Origin: Sphingobacterium arenae
Lineage (GTDB): Bacteria; Bacteroidota; Bacteroidia; Sphingobacteriales; Sphingobacteriaceae
Direction: 5' to 3'
NCBI RefSeq assembly: GCF_014692505.1
Contig: NZ_JACNYK010000001.1
Coordinates: 1,063,922 to 1,127,921, forward strand
Length of the DNA: 64,000 nt
A program made the position numbers and the translations under genes. The notes beneath the pieces were generated by a model, which was given only the letters and a program-made list of their open reading frames with translations, did no database searches and was not told where the DNA came from. Shown here piece by piece: positions 46,484 to 55,519 of the stretch (position 1 is the stretch's first letter; each line of letters begins with the position of its first letter).

Positions 46484-46505
46484 AACTTTAAAATTTAGAT
46501 GCTCC

Positions 46506-48548
46506 ATGATGCTATTCAGAACACTATTATATGTGCTACTTTCTCTGGGAATTTCGACCGTTTTCGCACAGAAGAATAAACCCATCAAAACGACGGTTGT
46601 ACAACATAAGGACGGCTATACTTTGATGAGAGGCGGAAAGCCCTATTTTATAAACGGTGCTGGCGGAAGTCAGTATATGGAACGCTTAAAAGCTTACGGT
46701 GGGAACTCGATACGGACGTGGAGTCCACACGATGCAGGCCGAATTCTGGATGAGGCGTATGATTTAGGGCTGACGGTTACATTAGGACTCTCGATACAAA
46801 CCGAACGTCACGGTTTTGATTATAATAATGCAGAAGCAGTGGCGCAGCAATTAGAAGCGACCCGTGCAGTTATCTTGGCATACAAAGATCATCCTGCACT
46901 TCTGGCTTGGGGTATTGGTAATGAATTGAACCTGCATTATAGCAATCCGAACGTTTGGAATGCGGTCAACGATATCGCCAGCATGATCCATCAAGTGGAT
47001 GGAAACCATCTGGTGACAACCATGTTAGCTGGTGTGAATAAAAAGGAAATCGACTATATCAAGGAACGATGTCCAGCGCTAGATTTAATTGCGGTACAGG
47101 TGTACGGCAGCCTCGCCTCCGTACCTCAGCAAATCAAGGATGTGGGTTGGGACAAAGCATACATGGTTACCGAATGGGGTCCGACCGGGCACTGGGAAGT
47201 CGTCTCGACGCCTTGGGGCGCAGCGATAGAGGAAACAAGCAGCGCGAAAGCGACGGTATACAAAAATCGCTATCAAGCCTCCATCGCAAAAGATCAATCA
47301 TGCTTGGGGTCCTATGTTTTCCTCTGGGGACAAAAACAAGAACGGACGCCCACCTGGTACGGGCTTTTTACTGAAAGCGGAGAGGAGAACGAAGTTGTCG
47401 ATGTGATGCAGTATCTCTGGTCGGGCAATTGGCCGGCAAATAGAGCACCCCATCTGAAAGCGTTGACATTAGATGGTAAGCAAGCGTCCGATTTCCCGGT
47501 TGTTGAACCCGGAAAAAGTTATGCGATCGCTGCTTCTGTAACGGATCCAGACGGCGATAAGCTGGTGGTGCGGTGGGAACTTTTGGAAGAAAGCACAGAT
47601 TTGAAAGAAGGCGGGGATCGTGAAGAACGTCCGGCCGCACTGCCGGGGTTGGTAACAGAGGAAGATGCGATGCAAACAATGTTGACGGCTCCTAAACAGG
47701 CGGGCGCCTATCGTCTTTTTGTCTATGTGGCAGACGGGAATAATAATGTCGCAACGGCTAATATTCCTTTTTATGTTACATCTGCTGTTGATACATTTGC
47801 TTCACAAACATATCGTTTTACAGAGCATCCTGTGTGGGCAGATGAGTTTGATTACGAAGGGCTTCCTGATACAGATAAATGGAGCTACGATATAGGAGGG
47901 AGCGGCTGGGGAAATAATGAGTTGCAATATTATACAGAAGCGCGTCCGGAAAATGTACACGTGGCAGACGGCCTATTAACCATTACCGCCCGTAAAGAAG
48001 CATATGAAGGCAGCGAATACACGTCCACACGCTTGATAAGTAAAGGAAAAGGCGATTTTCTGTATGGTCGGTTTGAAGTGAAAGCCAAAGTGCCGCAAGG
48101 CCGTGGAACGTGGCCTGCTGCTTGGATGTTGCCTAGCGATTGGGCTTATGGAGATTGGCCGGCGTCGGGAGAGATTGATATTCTCGAACATGTCGGGTAT
48201 GATCGGGATGTCGTGCACATCAGTGTGCATACCGAAGATTATAATCATTCCATCGGTACCCAAAAGACCGCTTTTAGAAAAATACAGCATGCCACGACCG
48301 AGTTTCATACCTTCCGCGTAGATTGGACACCCCAATATATCCGTGGCTTTGTAGATGATGTTCAACTGTTCAATTTCCCGAATGAGGGCAAAGGATATCA
48401 AGTGTGGCCTTTTGATAAGAAGTTTCATTGGCTGTTGAATCTGGCTGTCGGTGGTAATTGGGGAGGCCAACAGGGTATAGATGGGGAAGCTTTTCCTGCA
48501 CAGTTACAGATAGATTACGTTCGCGTATATGATTTGCTGAATCCGTAA
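46506..48548 (+). CDS. Secreted fusion glycosidase: clan GH-A barrel plus GH16 endo-beta-glucanase
   Basis: A 680-residue protein with a signal peptide (about 1-21) and no lipobox. Residues about 30-305 form a clan GH-A TIM barrel related to GH2/GH5-type enzymes, with candidate acid/base Glu140 in GIGNE and nucleophile Glu223 in VTEWGP. Residues about 315-425 are Ig-like (SVTDPDGDKLVVRWEL). Residues about 440-678 are a GH16 domain with the catalytic motif EIDILE: nucleophile Glu556, Asp558 and acid/base Glu561. GH16 enzymes with this motif (laminarinase type) cleave beta-1,3 or beta-1,3-1,4 glucans. Both active sites look intact, so it may be bifunctional. It ends the SusCD operon and a terminator follows. 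Confidence 0.9.
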   Translation: MMLFRTLLYVLLSLGISTVFAQKNKPIKTTVVQHKDGYTLMRGGKPYFINGAGGSQYMERLKAYGGNSIRTWSPHDAGRILDEAYDLGLTVTLGLSIQTERHGFDYNNAEAVAQQLEATRAVILAYKDHPALLAWGIGNELNLHYSNPNVWNAVNDIASMIHQVDGNHLVTTMLAGVNKKEIDYIKERCPALDLIAVQVYGSLASVPQQIKDVGWDKAYMVTEWGPTGHWEVVSTPWGAAIEETSSAKATVYKNRYQASIAKDQSCLGSYVFLWGQKQERTPTWYGLFTESGEENEVVDVMQYLWSGNWPANRAPHLKALTLDGKQASDFPVVEPGKSYAIAASVTDPDGDKLVVRWELLEESTDLKEGGDREERPAALPGLVTEEDAMQTMLTAPKQAGAYRLFVYVADGNNNVATANIPFYVTSAVDTFASQTYRFTEHPVWADEFDYEGLPDTDKWSYDIGGSGWGNNELQYYTEARPENVHVADGLLTITARKEAYEGSEYTSTRLISKGKGDFLYGRFEVKAKVPQGRGTWPAAWMLPSDWAYGDWPASGEIDILEHVGYDRDVVHISVHTEDYNHSIGTQKTAFRKIQHATTEFHTFRVDWTPQYIRGFVDDVQLFNFPNEGKGYQVWPFDKKFHWLLNLAVGGNWGGQQGIDGEAFPAQLQIDYVRVYDLLNP

Positions 48549-48573
48549 GGATACGGCTTGTATTGAAAATTTT

Positions 48574-48608
48574 GCCCCTTTTTTCTCTTTTGGAAAAGGG
48601 GCTTTTTT
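48574..48608 (+). terminator. Intrinsic terminator after the GH16 gene
   Basis: The arms GCCCCTTTT (48574-48582) and AAAAGGGGC (48594-48602) are followed by TTTTTT (48603-48608). It is a textbook Rho-independent terminator, 25 bases after the stop codon. Confidence 0.92.
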
Positions 48609-48750
48609 CGTTGTGTATTTTTTACATTTCCGATAACGCTACCGGTATTTTAGTTGGGGAAACAGTTGGAATATAAACGTATATGGTATTTCTTTGAGTA
48701 ATTAAATTTTGACAAAATACAGGAGTCAAAATACGTAAACCCAAAATATT

Positions 48751-51700
48751 ATGATACACAAACATCACCTTAGACAAGTATTTTTAACAGGGATTGTGTT
48801 TCTTTATCTCTGTTTCGGAGTAACAGTTGTTTGGGGGCAACAAACAAGCACAAGAACAATTACGGTAATAGAAGGTAGCCAGCAGACCACTTTACCGGGA
48901 GCTACGATCGTTAACCTTGCCACCCAGCAGTCTACAGCAACAGACGAAACTGGAATTGCTCATCTGGAAGCCTCCGCCGGAGACGAGCTTCGCGTAACAT
49001 TAGTGGGGTACGTGGGGCAAACACTAACCATTGGAAATGAAAACACGATCGAATTTATCCTTCTCCCCGAAGAGCAGAATATCAAAGAGGTCGTGGTAAC
49101 GGCCTTGGGTATTAAGCGGGAAACAAGAGGTTTAACCTACGCGACGCAGCAGCTTTCTGCGGACGCCGTAAATGATGCCCGGGATAATAGTGGGAACATC
49201 ATGAGTAGCCTAAATGGAAAAGTAGCCGGTGCAGTTGTTACCACGGCATCATCAGGTCCCGGTGCTGCGGCACGTGTTGTGTTGCGGGGGAATAAATCGA
49301 TATCGGGGAACAATAATGCATTGGTTGTTGTAGACGGTGTTCCCTATGATAATTCGGCTGGGACACAAGCTACAGGCACGACACCTAATTATGGTACGAG
49401 TGACGGTGCAGCGAATATCAATCCGGACGATATTGAATCGATCAACATTTTGAAGGGGCCTTCCGCAGCAGCGTTGTATGGAAGCCGGGCAGCGAATGGT
49501 GCTATTATCATTACGACCAAGCAGGGCCGGGAGGGGAATTATCGTATTGAATATAATGGGAGTGCCGCCATAGATCAGGTGAATATGTTGACCCGTTTCC
49601 AAGATACATATGGAAGAGGAAATGGCGGTGTAGCGGGAACGAATATTGGCGAAAGCTGGGGTGAGCAAGGTACCACTTATAGTCATAATGTACGTGATTT
49701 CTTTCAAAACTCGTCTACATTTAACAACAGTATCAGTACCTACGGAGGAACTGAGAAAGTACAGGGGTATATGTCTTATTCCAATAACAAAATAGGCGGT
49801 ATTTTTCAAGGTAATGACCTTAAACGAAACAGTCTGAACTTACGACTAAATACCGAATTTATTCCGGGATTAAAAACGGATGTCAAGCTGAACTACGTCA
49901 ACCAGCAAGTGGATAATCGACCTCGCTTGGGCGATATGGGAATCCCGATCGAAGCGTATATCATGCCAAGGGATATGGACCAGGCGGAGCTAAAAGATTT
50001 TGAAACAATCAATCCCGTTAATGGAGAGCCAACCCGTAAATATTGGTCTGGATCGGCTATTTACGACAATCCGTATTGGAGCTTGAACCGTACCTCTGTA
50101 AACGAGGTGCGTGACCGGATAACGGCGTTGGGGTCGGTATCCTATCAATTGACGGATTGGCTGAACGTCTTGGGACGTTATTCTTTCGATAAATATAGAG
50201 ATGTGGCAGATGGCTCATTTTACAACAGTACGGTTTCGCTGGGCGATGTACGAGAAGGCGGAAAGTATTATGAAACGCATACGGGACATTCGGAACAGAA
50301 CTTTGATTTCCTATTGAATGGTGAAAATAAGCTAAGCGACAATATTCAGTTGAACTATAATGTGGGGACAAGTTTTTTAAAAAGAACCCATAATACTTTT
50401 CAAAATATGGCGAATGGGTTGACCATTCCCAATCAATTCTCTTTCCGGATGGCTACCACACCTGAGTTTTTAAATATAGCACGTTACGAACGGCGATTAA
50501 ACTCGGTATATGGTAGCGCACAACTGGGGTTCTACGACAATGTTTTCTTAGATCTGACAGCGCGTAACGACTGGTCGTCGACCTTGCCGTCATCGTATAG
50601 CTTTTTCTACCCATCGGCAGGTCTGTCGGTTGTGTTTAATGAATGGCTAAAGATGCCCAGCTGGGTGACCTTTGGTAAAGCAAGAGTGTCTTATACGCAA
50701 GTGGGTAATGATGCAGAACCCTATTTACTGAACCAGCTATACCAATTCGGTCTTGGCGCAGGTAAGGGGTTTGTATCTCGTAATCCAACCAAAGCTATTC
50801 CCGATCTGAAGCCGGAGTTGACAAAATCATTTGAAGCGGGCTTGGATATGCGTTTCTTCGATAGTCGCTTGACGTTTGATGCTACCTATTATAAAAGTAA
50901 TTCAGAAAACCAGCTGATGTATTTAGCACTACCGATGGCTAGTGGATTTAGTCGGGAGTATATCAATGCGGGAAATATAGAGAATAAAGGACTGGAAGTT
51001 CAATTAACCGCTATACCGGTGAGAAACGACGTTTTTAATTGGACGACGAATGTAAATTTTGCAACCAATACAAATACGGTTGTAGAACTACATGAGAAAA
51101 CCAAGCGGGCGAACATAACGGATAACACGAAATACGCGACTGTCGTGGTCAATGAGGGGGGGAAATACGGGGATTTGTACGGCCATGTTTGGAAAAAGGA
51201 TGCTAGTGGTCAATATATTGTGGATGCGAAGGGATTACCCGTAGTAGAGGCAAACAAAAAACTAGGGAATTTTAACCCGAAGGCCTTGTTGGGCTGGGGA
51301 AATACATTTACCTATGGGAATATATCGTTGCGCACGCTGATTGATGCCCGTATCGGCGGTGAAATCGTATCGGGAACGGCTGCATACCTAGCGGCATTTG
51401 GAGTCGCTGACTTTACAGAAACGCATCGCGAAGGCAACTGGGTCATTCCCGGCGTATTAGAGGACGGAACAGCGAATAGCACAGCGATAACGGCACAGGA
51501 ATTTTGGACAACCGTAGGACAGAATGGTCGGGATGCGTGGGGACAGTTTTTTACGTACGATATGACCAATGTTCGTTTCCGCGAATTGGCGATAAGCTAC
51601 AAGTTTAATGTAGAATCTTGGAAAGGTATACAAGCGGCACAGGTCTCTCTAACAGGGCGTAATTTGTTTTTCTTTTACCGAGGTAAATCTACATTAGATA

Positions 51701-51834
51701 TACCGGGATTGGGTAAAATTAAAAATCCGATAGATCCAGAAGGTGCATTAGGAGCAGGTAATTATCAAGGGGTAGAGGTCGGGTTGCCGCCGACGGTGCG
51801 TACCTATGGTTTGAACGTAAAGGTTACATTTTAA
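48751..51834 (+). CDS. SusC/RagA-like TonB-dependent transporter (pair 6, aminosugar locus)
   Basis: A 1027-residue receptor with a signal peptide ending near VWG-Q (about residue 29). The regulatory-like domain is about 33-105, IKEVVVTALGIKRE begins at 111 (the ALGIKRE form is typical of the RagA-like branch), and the plug follows (VVLRGNKSISGNNNALVVVD, INILKGPSAAALYGSRAANG). The barrel ends in Phe. There is no STN domain. It starts the operon behind a 142-bp gap that follows the terminator at 48574. With the SusD-like protein downstream it should import an oligosaccharide, probably one with N-acetylhexosamine given the GH109, NagA and NagB genes. Confidence 0.94.
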   Translation: MIHKHHLRQVFLTGIVFLYLCFGVTVVWGQQTSTRTITVIEGSQQTTLPGATIVNLATQQSTATDETGIAHLEASAGDELRVTLVGYVGQTLTIGNENTIEFILLPEEQNIKEVVVTALGIKRETRGLTYATQQLSADAVNDARDNSGNIMSSLNGKVAGAVVTTASSGPGAAARVVLRGNKSISGNNNALVVVDGVPYDNSAGTQATGTTPNYGTSDGAANINPDDIESINILKGPSAAALYGSRAANGAIIITTKQGREGNYRIEYNGSAAIDQVNMLTRFQDTYGRGNGGVAGTNIGESWGEQGTTYSHNVRDFFQNSSTFNNSISTYGGTEKVQGYMSYSNNKIGGIFQGNDLKRNSLNLRLNTEFIPGLKTDVKLNYVNQQVDNRPRLGDMGIPIEAYIMPRDMDQAELKDFETINPVNGEPTRKYWSGSAIYDNPYWSLNRTSVNEVRDRITALGSVSYQLTDWLNVLGRYSFDKYRDVADGSFYNSTVSLGDVREGGKYYETHTGHSEQNFDFLLNGENKLSDNIQLNYNVGTSFLKRTHNTFQNMANGLTIPNQFSFRMATTPEFLNIARYERRLNSVYGSAQLGFYDNVFLDLTARNDWSSTLPSSYSFFYPSAGLSVVFNEWLKMPSWVTFGKARVSYTQVGNDAEPYLLNQLYQFGLGAGKGFVSRNPTKAIPDLKPELTKSFEAGLDMRFFDSRLTFDATYYKSNSENQLMYLALPMASGFSREYINAGNIENKGLEVQLTAIPVRNDVFNWTTNVNFATNTNTVVELHEKTKRANITDNTKYATVVVNEGGKYGDLYGHVWKKDASGQYIVDAKGLPVVEANKKLGNFNPKALLGWGNTFTYGNISLRTLIDARIGGEIVSGTAAYLAAFGVADFTETHREGNWVIPGVLEDGTANSTAITAQEFWTTVGQNGRDAWGQFFTYDMTNVRFRELAISYKFNVESWKGIQAAQVSLTGRNLFFFYRGKSTLDIPGLGKIKNPIDPEGALGAGNYQGVEVGLPPTVRTYGLNVKVTF

Positions 51835-51846
51835 ATTTCAGAAATC

Positions 51847-53412
51847 ATGAAAAGATTATTTATATATAGTGCGATAGTTGTTTTTGGCTTGGGATCGTGC
51901 ACGAAGGATTTCGACGAATTGAATACCGATCCCGACAACCTGACTGAGGTAGGAGCAAGGGAGCGGCCTTTTATGTTTGCAAAAGCACAATCTTCCTCCG
52001 CTATGAATCGTTCATTTTATCAGACTGTTCAAAATTTGGGCCCCGACCTTTATGCACAATATTTTGCACTGACGACAACTTCGTTCAGAACGGATCGTTA
52101 TGCATTGACACCCGATTGGCAACGCCGGTTCTGGACCGTGGTATATGTGGATACCGCGCCGCAATTGAAAAGTATCATGGATAATGTAGAGGAGGACAGC
52201 GGGGAAGGAGCTTTGGCAAATATCCTATGGGTCTATGCTTTTCACCGTCTGACTGATCAATTTGGGCCAATTCCCTATTTTCAAGCGGCGGAGCCGATTG
52301 ACGTGATTCCATATGATCCTATGGATAAAATCTACGATGATTTCTTTGTCCGATTGACGAAAGCGGTAGAGGCGCTAAAGGCACTTCCGGCAGGAACCAC
52401 GGTATATCAGGGTTATGATTTGATGTATGATGGCAACTTGGATAACTGGATCCGGTTTGCCAATTCGCTCCGCTTGCGGCTAGCCTTGCGGATTTCGAAA
52501 GTTGACCCAGAAAGAGCGAAGACAGAAGCAGAGGCTGCCGTGGCTTCCGGCGTGATGGAAGACAATGGACACAACGCATCGCTGGCGAAAGCTTTAGAGG
52601 GGAATGATACCAACGGTTTAGCACAAGTAGCGATGTGGAACGAATTTGCGATGAGCTCGACCATCGCTTCCTACCTCAAAGGTTATGAAGACCCTCGTTT
52701 AGGCATTTATTTTCAACCTAGCGCAAATGGCGATCAATTTAATAGTCTGCGTAATGGGATAACAACAACAGACTTGGGCGTATCCAGAAACCAAGCGAAT
52801 GCGAATTCCAATGTAGGGGAATACTGGGTAGCTTATAGCGGATCAACTGAAGCGGACAATCTGGTGATAGAGGGAAACTTGACCCAACGACAACAGGTGA
52901 TGTGTGCTGCGGAATCGTATTTTTTGCGGGCCGAAGGAGCATTGAATGGTTGGAATATGGGGGCAGATGCAAAAAGTCTGTATGAAGATGGAATAAGGAT
53001 GAGTTTAGCGCAGTGGGAGGTGCGAGATGAAGATGCGATTGCTGTCTACCTGACCACAACGAATACACCCGTTGCTCCGGGCGACTACCATGAGTCGCCA
53101 GCGGTAGCGAGTACACCTGTTATTTGGGCAGCGACGGAAGCAACGCAGCGGGAACAAATTGGCGTACAGAAATGGTTGGCCATATTCCCCGATGGTATGG
53201 AGGCTTGGACAGAATTTAGACGTTCCGGTTTTCCTAAAATGTACGATTTAATCCAGTCCGAAAATGCAGATTTACCTATAGGCACTTTTATTAAAAGAAT
53301 GCCTTTCCCATTAACGGAAGAAACAAGCAATATGGAAGAGTTAACGAAAGGACGTGCCTTGTTAGGTGGAGAGGACAATGCAGCAACAACATTATGGTGG
53401 GATATAGATTGA
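51847..53412 (+). CDS. SusD-like (SusD/RagB) nutrient-binding lipoprotein (pair 6)
   Basis: A 521-residue lipoprotein with lipobox LGSC (Cys18), then TKDFDELNTDPDN, the usual opening of the SusD-like subgroup that pairs with RagA-like transporters (PF12741/PF12771 type). YAFHRLTDQFGPIPYFQAAEP and AAESYFLRAEGALNGWN belong to the helical core; GMEAWTEFRRSGFPKMY is the C-terminal signature. It lacks the EGxRWxDLxR end seen in the other five SusD proteins here. Its TGA overlaps the ATG of the next gene (TGATG), indicating translational coupling. Confidence 0.92.
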   Translation: MKRLFIYSAIVVFGLGSCTKDFDELNTDPDNLTEVGARERPFMFAKAQSSSAMNRSFYQTVQNLGPDLYAQYFALTTTSFRTDRYALTPDWQRRFWTVVYVDTAPQLKSIMDNVEEDSGEGALANILWVYAFHRLTDQFGPIPYFQAAEPIDVIPYDPMDKIYDDFFVRLTKAVEALKALPAGTTVYQGYDLMYDGNLDNWIRFANSLRLRLALRISKVDPERAKTEAEAAVASGVMEDNGHNASLAKALEGNDTNGLAQVAMWNEFAMSSTIASYLKGYEDPRLGIYFQPSANGDQFNSLRNGITTTDLGVSRNQANANSNVGEYWVAYSGSTEADNLVIEGNLTQRQQVMCAAESYFLRAEGALNGWNMGADAKSLYEDGIRMSLAQWEVRDEDAIAVYLTTTNTPVAPGDYHESPAVASTPVIWAATEATQREQIGVQKWLAIFPDGMEAWTEFRRSGFPKMYDLIQSENADLPIGTFIKRMPFPLTEETSNMEELTKGRALLGGEDNAATTLWWDID

Positions 53413-55448
53413 TGCATTATACCTATATCGTGGTGATCATCATTCTTCAATCGACTATGTTAAAATTGTCTCAAGCACAGCAAGTTGATTCGTTACCTAA
53501 CGTTTTAGGCGTTTCAGAAATACTGGATCCGACCAAAAGCTGGGTGATGGATCATGTTCAGGACTTAGCCATAGACAGAAACGCTCGCCAGCACCCGCTC
53601 GACATACCCGGATGGATCCGCAAAAATTTAAATCTGGATATGGTACAGATCGGGGACTTGGATATGCAAATTGTCAAAACCATGGAGTTTGATGATTGGG
53701 TAGTGCATAATATAGTGTTTCAAAGCCAACGGGGCGTATACGTGCCGGCAAACCTATATGTGCCGAAAGGCAAGGGGCCTTTCCCCGCCGTCATTAATAG
53801 CCATGGTCATTGGCCCGGAGCAAAAAAAGGTCAAATCGTACAGCAGACAGCGCAATTGTTGGCCCGAAATGGTTATGTATGCTTGAATATGGATGCTTGG
53901 GGAGCAGGCGAAAGGGGATCTAATCACACCCATGAATATCATGGCGCAAGTCTTGGATCATCACTTTTGGACGCAGGTATCCCATTGATGGGTATGCAGT
54001 TGATCGATAACCAAAGGGGAATCGATTTATTGCAATCGCTTCCCTATGTTGATCCCAATAGAATTGGTGCAACGGGAGCGAGTGGTGGTGGAAACCAAAC
54101 CTGGTGGTTGACCGCACTGGATGAACGGATAAAAGCTGCGGTTCCCGTAGTAAGCGTGGGGACGTTTGAATCTTATATCATGAACAGCAATTGCGTGTGT
54201 GAACTTCATCCTAGCGGCCTTGTCAGCATGGAGAAAGCGGATATCATGGCATCGATAGCGCCGCGAGCTGTTAAAATAATTACGGCACTACAAGATGGAA
54301 ATGCGGCCTTTAATGTGCAGGAGATGCTAAAGACTTATGATAAAGCCAAAAAGCGCTATAATGCCATGGAATGTAGTGATCATTTTGTATATGAATTGTT
54401 CGACGAAAAGCATGATTATACAGTGGAAATGCAACGTCGTATGCTGGATTGGTTTAATCAATATTTGAAAGAAGGAGCGACGGATTCCACGGATGTGCCT
54501 TTTTATCCACTGGACGAAAAGGTCCTGACGGTCGGAGTCTCCCCCGAGCTGAAAAATAAAATTACCACGACAGTCTCCTACGTAAGCGCACGGGAGAAAC
54601 GTATGCAAGAAGCCCTATCGGAAGCAAATACCATCAACCCGGATGCAAAAATCCGAGAATTAAAAAATCTCTTGTTAAATTATCAGGAATTAGCTGTCCA
54701 ACACGTCGAAAAACTCCCCATGCAATCGGGGTATGAACGTGTTATTCTGACGTCAACCGATCGGAGACTTATTCCGCTTTTGATGAAAGATGACCCGATT
54801 GGACAGAAAACATTGCATGTTGTATTTCCCTCGAAGGGCGTGGCTTCTATTGCAGTAGATAGTGTTGTAAGATGGTGCGCCAATGGAGGTGGTGTCGTGA
54901 TGGTGGATTTATTTGGATTGGGAGAGCGAAGCTCAAAACAGGGCGACGATATCGACGGGCGTTTACCTCGTTTCCACACGCTATCGAGATCACTGTTATG
55001 GATGGGAGAAAGTATGATGGCTACCTGGGCCTCTGAAATAGGGTTGGTCTTGACATTTTTGAAAGAGCGATTCCCTGATCGAGAGATTCGCGTCGTTGCC
55101 GATAGAGAAACCGCTATAGCTGGTCTAATTTATAGCGTACTGGATCAATACCATGCCCCCTTTTTACTAACGGATATGCCCGTAAGTTACGTGCCGGACT
55201 ATGAGACGAATAGGGATGAAAGTGGCGTAAATATGGCGGTACATATACCTGGGATTATTCCTTGGGGCGACATCACCGGATTAGTCGGTCTTAGTCCTGC
55301 AGAAGTAACTATAGAAAATGTTACCGGAATGTCGGGGAGGAGGGTTGGGAAGTCAGACATGATGGAGTTTGCTAAAAAAATGGAGCAAATAAGGGCAAAG
55401 CTAGGGAATACTAGTAAAATTCATTTTAACACCGAACAACAACTTTAA
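53412..55448 (+). CDS. Secreted alpha/beta hydrolase, acetyl xylan esterase-like, two domains
   Basis: The start is ATG 53412, overlapping the susD stop as TGATG; a longer frame from 53394 lies inside susD. The protein has 678 residues and a signal peptide (about 4-23). The N-terminal alpha/beta-hydrolase domain (about 60-365) has HGHWPGAKKG near the oxyanion region, nucleophile Ser224 in GASGGG and a plausible catalytic His334 in DEKHDY. The second half (about 425-678) looks like another hydrolase-like fold without a GxSxG motif. A carbohydrate de-esterifying role is inferred. An esterase acting on O-acetylated glycan would suit the GH109 gene downstream. Confidence 0.8.
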   Translation: MHYTYIVVIIILQSTMLKLSQAQQVDSLPNVLGVSEILDPTKSWVMDHVQDLAIDRNARQHPLDIPGWIRKNLNLDMVQIGDLDMQIVKTMEFDDWVVHNIVFQSQRGVYVPANLYVPKGKGPFPAVINSHGHWPGAKKGQIVQQTAQLLARNGYVCLNMDAWGAGERGSNHTHEYHGASLGSSLLDAGIPLMGMQLIDNQRGIDLLQSLPYVDPNRIGATGASGGGNQTWWLTALDERIKAAVPVVSVGTFESYIMNSNCVCELHPSGLVSMEKADIMASIAPRAVKIITALQDGNAAFNVQEMLKTYDKAKKRYNAMECSDHFVYELFDEKHDYTVEMQRRMLDWFNQYLKEGATDSTDVPFYPLDEKVLTVGVSPELKNKITTTVSYVSAREKRMQEALSEANTINPDAKIRELKNLLLNYQELAVQHVEKLPMQSGYERVILTSTDRRLIPLLMKDDPIGQKTLHVVFPSKGVASIAVDSVVRWCANGGGVVMVDLFGLGERSSKQGDDIDGRLPRFHTLSRSLLWMGESMMATWASEIGLVLTFLKERFPDREIRVVADRETAIAGLIYSVLDQYHAPFLLTDMPVSYVPDYETNRDESGVNMAVHIPGIIPWGDITGLVGLSPAEVTIENVTGMSGRRVGKSDMMEFAKKMEQIRAKLGNTSKIHFNTEQQL

Positions 55449-55509
55449 CACATCAATAACCGAGTGAAACGAGCTCATTGATACAATAGAAAACTTTAAC
55501 ACATCAATA
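55441..55509 (+). repeat. 18-bp direct repeat in the leader of the GH109 gene
   Basis: AACTTTAACACATCAATA occurs at 55441-55458, overlapping the esterase stop codon, and again at 55492-55509, 51 bp later and 10 bp before the next ATG. The core TTTAACACAT recurs at 57028-57037 before nagB. ATCAAT (from 55453) and ATTGAT further right can pair. It could be a local duplication or a shared leader element. Confidence 0.55.
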
Positions 55510-55519
55510 TATAAAACAT

